A stretch of DNA of 64,000 bases, from assembly GCF_024171785.1 (NCBI RefSeq), contig NZ_JAMTCK010000006.1, positions 372,001 through 436,000 of the forward strand, read 5' to 3'. Numbering within the stretch: position 1 is the stretch's first letter; each line of letters opens with the position of its first letter. Below, piece after piece: positions 27,304-35,164 of this stretch. The notes beneath the pieces are model-generated. The model saw nothing but the letters and a program-made list of their open reading frames with translations. It searched no databases and was not told the origin of the DNA. The DNA comes from Goodfellowiella coeruleoviolacea. Lineage in GTDB: Bacteria; Actinomycetota; Actinomycetes; Mycobacteriales; Pseudonocardiaceae. The position numbers and the translations under genes were made by a program.

Positions 27304-28955
27304 ACGGCGGCCTGGAGTGGGTCGAGCTGACCGTGTTCGCGGCCCTGTTCGTCCTGGTGACCGTGCTGGGTTTTGTCGCGGCCAGGTGGAAGGCCGGCAA
27401 CACCCTGGACCACCTCGACGAGTGGGGGCTGGGCGGGCGCAAGTTCGGCTCCTGGATCACCTGGTTCCTGGTGGGCGGTGACCTGTACACGGCGTACACG
27501 TTCGTGGCCGTGCCCGCCCTGGTCTTCGGCGCCGGCGCGCTCGGTTTCTACGCGCTGCCCTACACCGTGGTGCTCTACCCGATCGTGTTCCTGCCGCTGG
27601 TGCGGATGTGGTCGGTGTCCCGGGTGCACGGCTACGTCACCCCGGCCGACTTCGTCCGGGGCCGTTACGGCTCGCGGATCCTGGCCCTGCTGATCGCGCT
27701 CACCGGCATCGTCGCCACCATGCCCTACATCGCGCTGCAGCTGGTGGGCCTGGAGGCGGTGCTGCGCACCATGGGCCTCAACGGCAGCGGCCTGCTCGGC
27801 CACCTGCCGCTGTTCATCGCGTTCCTCATCCTCGCGCTGTACACCTACCAGTCGGGCCTGCGCGCGCCCGCGTTGATCGCGTTCGTCAAGGACGCGCTCA
27901 TCTACGTGGTGATCCTGGTGGCCGTGTTCTACCTGCCGGCCAAGTTCGGCGGCTGGAGTTCGATCTTCGACCGGTCCGCCGAGCTGCTGGCCCAGCCGGG
28001 CGCGAACGGCAACCCCAAGGGCTCCATCGTGCTCAGCGCGACCAACCAGCTGCAGTACGCCACGCTGGCGCTGGGCTCGGCACTGGCGCTGTTCCTCTAC
28101 CCGCACTCGCTGACCGGGATCCTGGCCTCCAAGGGCCGCCGGGTGATCAAGCGCAACATGGTCGCGCTGCCCGCGTACTCGCTGCTGCTGGGCCTGCTGG
28201 CGCTGCTCGGCTACGTGGCGCTGGTGGCCGGGGTCAAGCCGATCACCAACGAGGCGACCGGCAGGGCCGACTCCAACACGATCGTGCCGGAGCTGTTCAA
28301 CCAGCAGTTCCCGTCCTGGTTCGCCGGCATCGCCTTCGCCGCCATCGGCATCGGCGCGCTGGTGCCGGCCGCGATCATGTCGATCGCCGCGGCCAACCTG
28401 TGGACGCGCAACATCTACAAGGAGTACCTGAAGAAGGACGCCTCCCCGGCGCAGGAGGCCAAGCAGGCCAAGCTGGCCTCGCTGGTGGTCAAGTTCGGCG
28501 CGGTCGCCTTCATCGTGTTCGTGGACCCGCAGTTCTCCATCGACCTGCAGCTGATCGGTGGGGTGATGATCCTGCAGACGCTGCCCGCGGTGGCGATCGC
28601 CCTCTACACCAGGTGGTTCCACGTCTGGGGCCTGGTGGCCGGCTGGGTCGTGGGCATGGGCTGGGGCCTGTACCTGCTCTACACGATCCCCAACCCGGCG
28701 GCGAACAAGGCGCACTTCGGTGGTTCCGCGCTGACCCTGGACAAGATCTCGCTGTTCGGCTGGCACCCATTCGCCGGCTCCAGCACCCAGATCTACGTGG
28801 GCGCGGTCGCCGTGGTGGCGAACCTGGTGGTGGCGGTGGTTGTCACGCTGATCGCCCGGCGGGCCAGGGTGTTCAACGGCACCGACCAGACCGACCCGGA
28901 CGACTACCACGTGGACGAGAACAGCGACCGACTCAAGCCGGTGGCCAGCCACTGA
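27300..28955 (+). CDS. Sodium:solute symporter, MctP-like monocarboxylate transporter
   Basis: A 551-residue polytopic membrane protein with around thirteen helices, starting after a short outside end (GLEWVELTVFAALFV). The SSS pattern is clear: WGLGGRKFGSWITWFLVGGDLYTAYTF near residue 42, RYGSRILALLIALTGIVATMPYIALQLVGLE, and ALFLYPHSLTGILASKGRRVIKRN. Pairing with DUF3311 and the AYTFVAVPAL region resembles monocarboxylate transporter MctP. Context with pxpBC suggests import of 5-oxoproline or a related carboxylate. A strong terminator follows. Confidence 0.9.
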   Translation: MNGGLEWVELTVFAALFVLVTVLGFVAARWKAGNTLDHLDEWGLGGRKFGSWITWFLVGGDLYTAYTFVAVPALVFGAGALGFYALPYTVVLYPIVFLPLVRMWSVSRVHGYVTPADFVRGRYGSRILALLIALTGIVATMPYIALQLVGLEAVLRTMGLNGSGLLGHLPLFIAFLILALYTYQSGLRAPALIAFVKDALIYVVILVAVFYLPAKFGGWSSIFDRSAELLAQPGANGNPKGSIVLSATNQLQYATLALGSALALFLYPHSLTGILASKGRRVIKRNMVALPAYSLLLGLLALLGYVALVAGVKPITNEATGRADSNTIVPELFNQQFPSWFAGIAFAAIGIGALVPAAIMSIAAANLWTRNIYKEYLKKDASPAQEAKQAKLASLVVKFGAVAFIVFVDPQFSIDLQLIGGVMILQTLPAVAIALYTRWFHVWGLVAGWVVGMGWGLYLLYTIPNPAANKAHFGGSALTLDKISLFGWHPFAGSSTQIYVGAVAVVANLVVAVVVTLIARRARVFNGTDQTDPDDYHVDENSDRLKPVASH

Positions 28956-28970
28956 CACGGGCGTGGGACA

Positions 28971-29019
28971 CGGCTCGGCCCCGGCGAGCGGGAGGTTCGC
29001 CGGGGCCGAGCCGTTTTTT
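28971..29019 (+). terminator. Intrinsic terminator after the symporter
   Basis: A perfect 17-bp stem (28971-28987 with 28997-29013, arms rich in CGGCTCGGCCCCGG) with a 9-nt loop and TTTTTT at 29014-29019. Confidence 0.95.
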
Positions 29020-29108
29020 GTTCCCCCTGTGCTGCGGCGGCCGGGTTGGGGAGCCGCCGCGGGTCTCACGCCGGGGAGCTGGCCACCCGTGGTCGGTGGC
29101 CGGTCAGA

Positions 29109-29267
29109 TCACCGAAGGTTGTTGAGCTGCGCCTGTGCGATGGCCATGAGCTCGTGGCGCATGGCCGGCGTGGCCGCGCTGTCGATCGCACGAGCCACGG
29201 CCTTGCGGTTGCGGGCGTTGGCACGGCGAGCGCGAATCCTCGCAGCGATGTTCATCGGGTCTGCCAT
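29109..29267 (-). CDS. Small basic helical protein (52 aa)
   Basis: ATG 29267 opens a 52-codon frame (ATG 29255, twelve bases after GAGAGG, is the alternative). The product is Arg/Ala-rich and wholly helical: IAARIRARRANARNRKAVAR, then TPAMRHELMAIAQAQLNNLR. I recall similar short proteins of unknown role in actinomycetes. Upstream DNA is unusually AT-rich with TTTTTT, fitting a real promoter. Confidence 0.55.
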   Translation of the reverse strand: MADPMNIAARIRARRANARNRKAVARAIDSAATPAMRHELMAIAQAQLNNLR

Positions 29268-29444
29268 CCCTCTCACAATGAGTTTTTTGTGTGCCTCAAG
29301 TATGCGCCGCCAACCCTGATGATCGCACCCGATTATCCGGTGATCTCCCGCACAAGCCGATGATTCATCGGCAGTCAATGGGCTTCGCCCCCAAGTCGTC
29401 CTGTCCCGTTGCGTCCGGTGCGTGCCCCGGGTTGGCTTGGCCGC

Positions 29445-30071
29445 GTGGCTGAAGTGGTGACCAGGGGAGTGGGCAGGGTCGAGCGCGCCCCCGACCGGGC
29501 CGGCCTGTCCGTGTCCTACTCGGCGCCGGCCGCCAGCCGCGGCGCGGCCATCGCCGAGTTGTCCCGTCGGGTGACGCCCGTGGAGGAGTCGCTGACCGCC
29601 GTGGGCGTCCAGGTGCGGGCCAGACGCCTGTCGGTGAACGCGGCCTGGGAGAACGGCCGGCAGGTCGGCTGCCGCGCCGAGCAGTACTACGAGTTGCGCG
29701 TGGACGGGCTGACGCTGCTGGAGGAGGTGCTCGGGCAGCTGATCGCGGCCGAGCCGGCCACCCTGCACGGCCCGTTCTGGGAACTGGCCGACACCACCGA
29801 GGCCGTGCGCGAGGCCCAGCGGCACGCGGTGGTCGACGCCCGCCGCCGCGCGGCCGGCTACGCCGAGGCGCTGGCCGCCCGCCTGGGGCCGCTGCTGCGG
29901 CTGACCGACGGCGACGCGGCCGAGGTGGCCGTGGGCTACGGCAGTGCCATGCCGGTTCCGGGCGGTGCCGGTGCGTGGGAGAGCGTGCGCGACATCCGCG
30001 AACTCAACCTGGCGCCGCAGCCCGTCACCGTCTCGGCCACCTGCACGGCCACCTGGACCCTGCTGGACTGA
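29445..30071 (+). CDS. SIMPL-domain (DUF541) protein
   Basis: The 208-residue protein shows the SIMPL layout: opening EVVTRGVGRVERAPDRAGLSVSY, a helix with AIAELSRRV, the strand QYYELRVDG, and the late segment AQRHAVVDARRRAAGYAEALAARLG. Family members are periplasmic or cytosolic and linked to stress tolerance, but function is vague. No signal peptide is visible, so it is probably cytosolic. GTG 29445 lacks a clear ribosome binding site. Its last 14 bases including the stop are duplicated immediately after (30062-30075 and 30076-30089). Confidence 0.8.
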   Translation: MAEVVTRGVGRVERAPDRAGLSVSYSAPAASRGAAIAELSRRVTPVEESLTAVGVQVRARRLSVNAAWENGRQVGCRAEQYYELRVDGLTLLEEVLGQLIAAEPATLHGPFWELADTTEAVREAQRHAVVDARRRAAGYAEALAARLGPLLRLTDGDAAEVAVGYGSAMPVPGGAGAWESVRDIRELNLAPQPVTVSATCTATWTLLD

Positions 30072-30490
30072 CCCCGCTGGACTGACCCCGCCGAGGAACC
30101 CGACGGAACCCGGCCGACGGAACCGGGCCCACGGAACCCACCCGACGGAACCGGGCCGACGGACCCGGCCAACCGCACCCGGCCGACCGCGCGGCACCGC
30201 TCGGCCGCGGCGACGACCGGCGACGACCACCGGACAACCCCGAGACGGCGAGGCCCCTTGCCGAGACCACCGCGCGGGGCGGGGCCGGCGAACCACAACG
30301 CCCGATGGACCCACCCCCGCCCTCCCAGGGGGGCGACCCCAGGTCCAGCCTACCCACGCCCCCCGCGCGGGACGCGCGGTCGACGGAGACTGTGGACAAC
30401 CCGGGCGGCTGTGCACAACCACGTCGCTGAACCGGGTGACCTGCTTGACCGGCCGGGGCATGCGCGCTACCCGCCGAGCCGCACAGCGCG
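30072..30490. other. Intergenic stretch of 419 bp with degenerate tandem repeats
   Basis: Starts with the 14-bp duplication GCTGGACTGACCCC, then degenerate copies of CCGACGGAACCGGG to about 30185, then repeat family 1 copy C. No gene supported. Confidence 0.6.
30311..30419 (+). repeat. Dispersed intergenic repeat family 1, copy C (diverged)
   Basis: A diverged core at 30311-30335 ending GGGGGGCG, then CCAGCCTACCC at 30345, then TGTGGACAAC at 30391 and TGTGCACAAC at 30410. Box spacing (19 bp) and core-to-box distance (about 56 bp) match copies A and B even though the intervening sequence does not. Confidence 0.75.
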
Positions 30491-31798
30491 TCAGCGTTCC
30501 AGGATCGCGGTCACGCCCTGCCCGCCGGCCGCGCAGATGGAGATCAGGCCCCGGCCGGAGCCGCGCTCGGCGAGCAGCTTGGCCAGTGTGGCCACGATCC
30601 GCGCGCCCGTGGCCGCGAACGGGTGCCCCACGGCCAGCGACGAGCCGGCAACGTTGAGCTTGGTCCGGTCGATCGGGCCGAGCGGCTGGTCGAGGCCGAG
30701 CCGGTCGCGGCAGAAGTCCGGGTCCGCCCAGGCCCGCAGGGTGGCCAGCACCTGGGCGGCGAACGCCTCGTGGATCTCGTAGAAGTCGAAGTCGGCCAGG
30801 CCGAGCCCGGCCCGCGCCAGCATCCTGGGCACGGCGTAGGCGGGTGCCATCAGCAGGCCCTCCTGGTAGCCGTCCGGCCCGGGGCGCACGTGGTCCACGG
30901 CCGCGGTCTCGCTGAACGTCAGGTGGGCCAGCACCGGCAGGCCCCGGCTGGCGGCCCAGTCGTCGCTGGCCAGCAGCACGGCCGAGGCGCCGTCGGACAA
31001 CGGCGTGGAGTTGCCGGCCGTCATGGTGGCGTCCGGGCCGTGGCCGAAGACCGGCCGCAGCCGGGCCAGCGCGGCCACGCTGGTGTCCGGCCGCAGGTTG
31101 TGGTCCCTGGTCAACCCGAGGAAGGGGGTGACCAGGTCGTCGAAGAAGCCGCGGTCGTAGGCGGCGGCCAGGTTGTGGTGGCTGGCCACCGCAAGTTCGT
31201 CCTGCTCGGTGCGGCCGATGCCCCACTGCCGGGCGGTGCGGGCGGCGTGCTCGCCCATGGACAGCCCGGTGCGCGGCTCGGCGTTGCGGGGCTGCTCGGG
31301 CACCAGGTGGCGGGGCCGCAACCGGGCCAGTTGGCGCAGCTTGGCCACGACGCCCCTGGCCCGGTTGGCGTCGAGCAGCACCCGGCGCAGGTCGTCGTTG
31401 AGGGCCAGGGGCGCGTCGCTGGTGGTGTCCACGCCACCGGCGATGCCCGCGTCGATCTGGCCGAGCGCGATCTTGTTGGCCACGCCGAGCACGGCCTGCA
31501 GGCCGGTGCCGCACGCCTGCTGGATGTCGTGCGCTGGCGTGTCCGGGGCCAGCCCGCTGCCCAGCACGCACTCGCGGACCAGGTTGAAGTCCCGGCTGTG
31601 CTTGAGCACCGCGCCGGCGACCACCTCACCCAACCGCTCGCCGGCCAGGTCGAACCGCCGCACCAGGCCGTCCAGCACCGCGGTGAACATCTCCTGGTTG
31701 GACACGTGCGCGTAGGGGCCGTTGGACCGGGCGAACGGAATGCGGTTGCCGCCGACCACGGCCACACGGCGAACACCTGGCACGGTTGCCCCGGTCAT
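30491..31798 (-). CDS. fadA2: Acetyl-CoA C-acyltransferase (thiolase), FadA2-like
   Basis: A 435-residue thiolase. The acylated Cys is in DIQQACGTGLQAVLG near residue 94, and the C-terminal half has YEIHEAFAAQ, GSSLAVGHPFAATGAR and the second active Cys in ISICAAGGQGVTA. Degradative (beta-oxidation) type by length. It is divergent from a FabG4-type reductase with a tandem operator between them, matching Mycobacterium tuberculosis fadA2/fabG4, so the symbol is given by that analogy. GGAGGAGGG precedes ATG 31798. Confidence 0.9.
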   Translation of the reverse strand: MTGATVPGVRRVAVVGGNRIPFARSNGPYAHVSNQEMFTAVLDGLVRRFDLAGERLGEVVAGAVLKHSRDFNLVRECVLGSGLAPDTPAHDIQQACGTGLQAVLGVANKIALGQIDAGIAGGVDTTSDAPLALNDDLRRVLLDANRARGVVAKLRQLARLRPRHLVPEQPRNAEPRTGLSMGEHAARTARQWGIGRTEQDELAVASHHNLAAAYDRGFFDDLVTPFLGLTRDHNLRPDTSVAALARLRPVFGHGPDATMTAGNSTPLSDGASAVLLASDDWAASRGLPVLAHLTFSETAAVDHVRPGPDGYQEGLLMAPAYAVPRMLARAGLGLADFDFYEIHEAFAAQVLATLRAWADPDFCRDRLGLDQPLGPIDRTKLNVAGSSLAVGHPFAATGARIVATLAKLLAERGSGRGLISICAAGGQGVTAILER

Positions 31799-31839
31799 GT
31801 CGCCCTCCTCCTGAACCTCACGACACCATCGACAATAAC

Positions 31840-31869
31840 CTACTTCTCAGTAGACTTACCAGCGAGTAG
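31840..31869. promoter_or_regulatory. Tandem TetR-type operator, thiolase/fabG4 promoter
   Basis: CTACTTCTCAGTAG (31840-31853) and TTACCAGCGAGTAG (31856-31869), two 14-bp palindromic sites separated by 2 bp, directly upstream of the fabG4-like start. The same arrangement occurs at 35119-35148. Confidence 0.75.
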
Positions 31870-31879
31870 GGAGGCGTGG

Positions 31880-33232
31880 ATGACCGATCGATACCAGCGT
31901 TTCGCCACCTCCGGGCTGGGCCGCCGGGTGGTGCACGCCCTTGGCCTGCCCAATCCGCACCCGCTGCGCCGCCACCGGCCCGGCCAGCCGGTCCTGACCG
32001 GACCGGTGCTGGTCGGCGGCGCGCCCGGCGGTCGGCTCGGCGAGCCGGTCGGCGCGGTGCTCAGCGCCCTGCCCGCGGACGTCCACACCGCGGCCGAGCC
32101 GGGCCGCCGGTACGGCGCACTGGTCTTCGACGCCACCGGCATCACCCGCGGCGACCAGCTGCGCGAGCTGCACGCCTTCTTCCACCCGGTGATCCGCGCG
32201 CTGGCCGACTGCGGCCGGGTGCTGGTGCTGGCCAGTCCACCCGAGCAGGCCGGGGACACCGCCGAGCACATCGCCCAACGCGCGCTGGAGGGGTTCACCC
32301 GCTCGGTGGGCAAGGAGCTGCGGCGGGGTGCCACGGTCCAGCTCGTCCGGGTCGCCGCCGGGGCCGAGCAGGGCATCGAGTCCACCCTGCGGTTCCTGCT
32401 GTCCGCGAAATCGGCCTACGTCTCCGGGCAGGTGATCCGGATCGGCGCGGGCGCGGTGGCCCCGCCGGACGACTGGGAGCGTCCGCTGGCCGGCCGGGTC
32501 GCCCTGGTGACCGGCGCGTCCCGGGGCATCGGCGCGGCCATCGCCGAGGTCCTCGCCCGGGACGGCGCGCACGTGCTGGGCCTGGACGTGCCGGCCCAGC
32601 GGGCCGAACTGTCCACTGTGGTCAATCGGTTGGGTGGCAGCGCCCTGCTGCTGGACATCACCGCGGAGGACGCGCCGCGCCAGCTGGTCGACCACCTCGA
32701 CAACCACGCGGGCGGCCGGCCGCACCCCGGGGTGGACATCGTGGTGCACAACGCCGGCATCACCCGGGACCGCACGCTCGGCCGGCTGGACGCCGCCGGG
32801 TGGGACGCGGTGCTCGCGGTCAACCTCACCAGCCAGGAGCGGATCAACGCGGCCCTGCTCGCCGGGAACACCCTGCGCGAGCGCGGCCGGATCATCGGGG
32901 TGTCCTCGATCGCCGGGATCGCCGGCAACGCCGGGCAGACCAACTACGCCACCAGCAAGGCCGGGGTGATCGGCATGGTGACCGCGCTCGCGCCCCGGCT
33001 GGCCGAGCGCCGCGCCACGATCAACGCGGTGGCGCCGGGCTTCATCGAGACCGCCATGACCGCGGCCGTGCCGCTGTTCTTCCGGGAGGCGGGCCGGCGG
33101 TTGAACAGCATGGCCCAGGGCGGCCTGCCGGTCGACGTGGCCGAGACCGTGGCCTGGTTCGCGCACCCGGCCTCGGGTGGGGTGACCGGCAACGTGGTCC
33201 GGGTCTGCGGGCAGAGCCTGCTCGGCGCGTGA
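31880..33232 (+). CDS. fabG4: 3-oxoacyl-thioester reductase, high-molecular-weight FabG (FabG4-like)
   Basis: A 450-residue SDR. The N-terminal 200 residues are a flavodoxin-like, non-catalytic domain; the C-terminal part is a classical reductase with GASRGIGAAIA near 213, HNAGITRDRTL, and the Ser-Tyr-Lys catalytic set in VSSIAGIAGNAGQTNYATSKAG. This two-domain form and length match mycobacterial FabG4 (Rv0242c), which reduces long 3-ketoacyl-CoA. GGGAGG precedes ATG 31880. It is followed 31 bp later by the MaoC dehydratase, again as in mycobacteria. Confidence 0.92.
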   Translation: MTDRYQRFATSGLGRRVVHALGLPNPHPLRRHRPGQPVLTGPVLVGGAPGGRLGEPVGAVLSALPADVHTAAEPGRRYGALVFDATGITRGDQLRELHAFFHPVIRALADCGRVLVLASPPEQAGDTAEHIAQRALEGFTRSVGKELRRGATVQLVRVAAGAEQGIESTLRFLLSAKSAYVSGQVIRIGAGAVAPPDDWERPLAGRVALVTGASRGIGAAIAEVLARDGAHVLGLDVPAQRAELSTVVNRLGGSALLLDITAEDAPRQLVDHLDNHAGGRPHPGVDIVVHNAGITRDRTLGRLDAAGWDAVLAVNLTSQERINAALLAGNTLRERGRIIGVSSIAGIAGNAGQTNYATSKAGVIGMVTALAPRLAERRATINAVAPGFIETAMTAAVPLFFREAGRRLNSMAQGGLPVDVAETVAWFAHPASGGVTGNVVRVCGQSLLGA

Positions 33233-33263
33233 GCCCGGCCCGACCTGGCGGAGAGGACCAGCC

Positions 33264-34277
33264 ATGACCGCGGACAACGGCACCACCACGGACAACAGCA
33301 CCACCACCCGCGTCCTGCGCACCACCCCGAGCCTGGCGCTGCTCTACCCCAGGGCGGTGCTGACCGGTTTCGCCCGGCGGGGTCAGCGGCTGCCGGACAC
33401 CGAGTACGTCCGGCGCGACCTGCTGGTCGACCAGCGCCACCTGGCCCGCTACGCCGAGGTGTGCGGGTTCGCGGTGGCCGGCCGGCTGCCGGTGACCTAC
33501 CCGCACCTGCTGGCCTTTCCCGTGCAGATCAAGCTGATGAGCGCGCGGACCTTCCCGTTCGCCCTGGCCGGGCTGGTGCACGTGGCCAACCGCGTCACCC
33601 AGCACCGGCCGCTGCGGGTGGCCGAGCCGCTGACCCTGTCGGTGCGGGCGGACAACCTGCGGCCGCACCGCCGGGGCCGCCAGTTCGACGTGCTCACCGA
33701 GTGCGCGGTGGCCGGGCAGGTGGTGTGGCGCGAGGTCAGCACCTACCTGAAACGCGAGCGCGTCCCCGGGCGGGCCGCGCCACCCGCACCGGACCAGGCA
33801 CCCGCACCCGGGCCGGACCCGACCGGCCACGGCACCGAGGAGGTGGTCGGCACCTGGCGGGTGGCCGGGGACGCCGGCCGGCGGTACGCGGCGGTCTCCG
33901 GTGACCGCAACCCGATCCACCTGCACCCGGTGACCGCGCGGCTGTTCGGATTCCCCCGGGCCATCGCGCACGGCATGTGGACCACGGCCCGCTGCCTGGC
34001 CGCGCTCCAGGACAGCCTGCCCGACGCCTGCACCGTGGACGTGCGGTTCGCCCGCCCGGTGCTGCTGCCCGCCACCGTGACCCTGTCCCGCTGGTCAGGG
34101 GACAACCACCGGGAGGACCACCGGGACGGCCCCGGGGACGGCCGTGACAACGGCCGTGGTGAAAGCCGAGGCGAGCACCCGGACCGCGGCTGGGGTTTCG
34201 CGCTGCGCCAGGCCGGTACGGCCACACCGCACCTGCTCGGGCGGGTCAGCCCGGTCGGCCCGGTCGGTCCCGGCTAG
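33264..34277 (+). CDS. MaoC-like (R)-specific dehydratase/hydratase, HtdX-like
   Basis: A 337-residue double-hotdog protein. The C-terminal hotdog bears the hydratase-2 signature YAAVSGDRNPIHLHPVTARLFGFPRAIAHGMW split over residues 210-240, with Asp and His catalytic. It would dehydrate the 3-hydroxyacyl product of the reductase upstream. The last 50 residues are Asp/Arg/Gly-rich (HREDHRDGPGDGRDNGRGE) and look like a disordered insertion absent from the family. Overall context equals mycobacterial htdX. GGAGAGGA precedes ATG 33264. Confidence 0.88.
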   Translation: MTADNGTTTDNSTTTRVLRTTPSLALLYPRAVLTGFARRGQRLPDTEYVRRDLLVDQRHLARYAEVCGFAVAGRLPVTYPHLLAFPVQIKLMSARTFPFALAGLVHVANRVTQHRPLRVAEPLTLSVRADNLRPHRRGRQFDVLTECAVAGQVVWREVSTYLKRERVPGRAAPPAPDQAPAPGPDPTGHGTEEVVGTWRVAGDAGRRYAAVSGDRNPIHLHPVTARLFGFPRAIAHGMWTTARCLAALQDSLPDACTVDVRFARPVLLPATVTLSRWSGDNHREDHRDGPGDGRDNGRGESRGEHPDRGWGFALRQAGTATPHLLGRVSPVGPVGPG

Positions 34278-34286
34278 CGCCGCCGG

Positions 34287-35066
34287 TCAGTCCTCGCCAG
34301 TGCTCCTGTGCGCGGGCGGGTGCCACACGCGGCCCTCGACCAGGTCGCCGAAGCCCATCCACATCATGTTCATCAGCCGGGCCGCGGTGGCGCCGGCCGA
34401 CTCCTCGGCGTGGTCCAGCCACCAGTCGGCCAGCGACTCGCCGGCGCCGACCAGTGCGGCGGCCATGCTGTCGGTGTCCCGCTGGGTGTAGGCGGCGCCC
34501 TGGTTGCTGGCGCAGCGCACGAGCAGCGCCGCGACCAGGGTGATCGCCCTGCGCCGCATCTCGGCCAGTTCCTCCCCGAACGGGCCGCCCTGGGAGCTGG
34601 CCTGGCGGTGCAGCACCCGCCAGCTGTCCCGGTGCTCGCTGACGAAGCCGAAGAACGCCCGCAGCCCGCTCCACAGCTGGACGTCCGGCGCGTCGGCCGG
34701 GTCCACGCCGCTGGCGATGGTCTCCATCAGCCGGGTGGCCTCGCGGCGGATGCAGGTGGCGAACAGTTCGTCCTTGGAGCCGAGGTAGGCGTAGAGCATG
34801 GGTTTGGAGATCCCGGCCACCTCGGAGATCTCGTCCATGGACGCCGCGTGGAAGCCGTGTCGGGAGAACACGGCCACGGCCGCGTCCAGGATCTGCCGTT
34901 CCCGCACCGCGCGGGGCAGCCGTTTGGCCCGGGGCCGTCTCGGTGGCGCGGCGTGCGCCGCTGGCGGGTCGGCGGTGGTGTCGTCCCTGCTCGTGTCCCC
35001 TCCCAGGTCTGTCAGCTCTGCTGTTCGCGCGTGTGCGTGCCCGACGGACCGCGTGTCGGTGTGCAT
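34287..35066 (-). CDS. TetR-family regulator of the lipid gene block
   Basis: The 259-residue protein has a 50-residue charged disordered N-terminus, then the TetR HTH (QILDAAVAVFSRHGFHAASMDEISEVAGISKPMLYAYLGSKDELF spread over about 60-105) and a helical ligand domain. It lies convergent to the MaoC gene and divergent from the SCP2 gene. Matching tandem operators at 31840 and 35119 suggest it controls fadA2, fabG4, the SCP2 gene and itself, sensing an acyl-CoA. AGGGGGTG precedes ATG 35066. Confidence 0.88.
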   Translation of the reverse strand: MHTDTRSVGHAHARTAELTDLGGDTSRDDTTADPPAAHAAPPRRPRAKRLPRAVRERQILDAAVAVFSRHGFHAASMDEISEVAGISKPMLYAYLGSKDELFATCIRREATRLMETIASGVDPADAPDVQLWSGLRAFFGFVSEHRDSWRVLHRQASSQGGPFGEELAEMRRRAITLVAALLVRCASNQGAAYTQRDTDSMAAALVGAGESLADWWLDHAEESAGATAARLMNMMWMGFGDLVEGRVWHPPAHRSTGED

Positions 35067-35118
35067 GGCACCCCCTGAAGGCTGAGGTCAGATTATCCAC
35101 AGCAGCTTGCAAGCCTAC

Positions 35119-35148
35119 CTACTCGCCAGTAGATTTACTCGTCAGTAG
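35119..35148. promoter_or_regulatory. Tandem TetR-type operator, tetR/SCP2 promoter
   Basis: CTACTCGCCAGTAG (35119-35132) and TTACTCGTCAGTAG (35135-35148), two palindromic 14-bp sites 2 bp apart, between the divergent tetR and SCP2 genes. Same geometry and consensus YTACTNNNCAGTAG as at 31840. A DnaA-box-like TTATCCACA lies at 35093. Confidence 0.78.
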
Positions 35149-35164
35149 GTATGGAGGTGCTGCC

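Noticed and set aside
29109-31571. An 820-codon minus-strand frame across the SIMPL and thiolase genes
   Set aside because: Out of frame with the thiolase and antisense to SIMPL; only the last 52 codons look like a gene.
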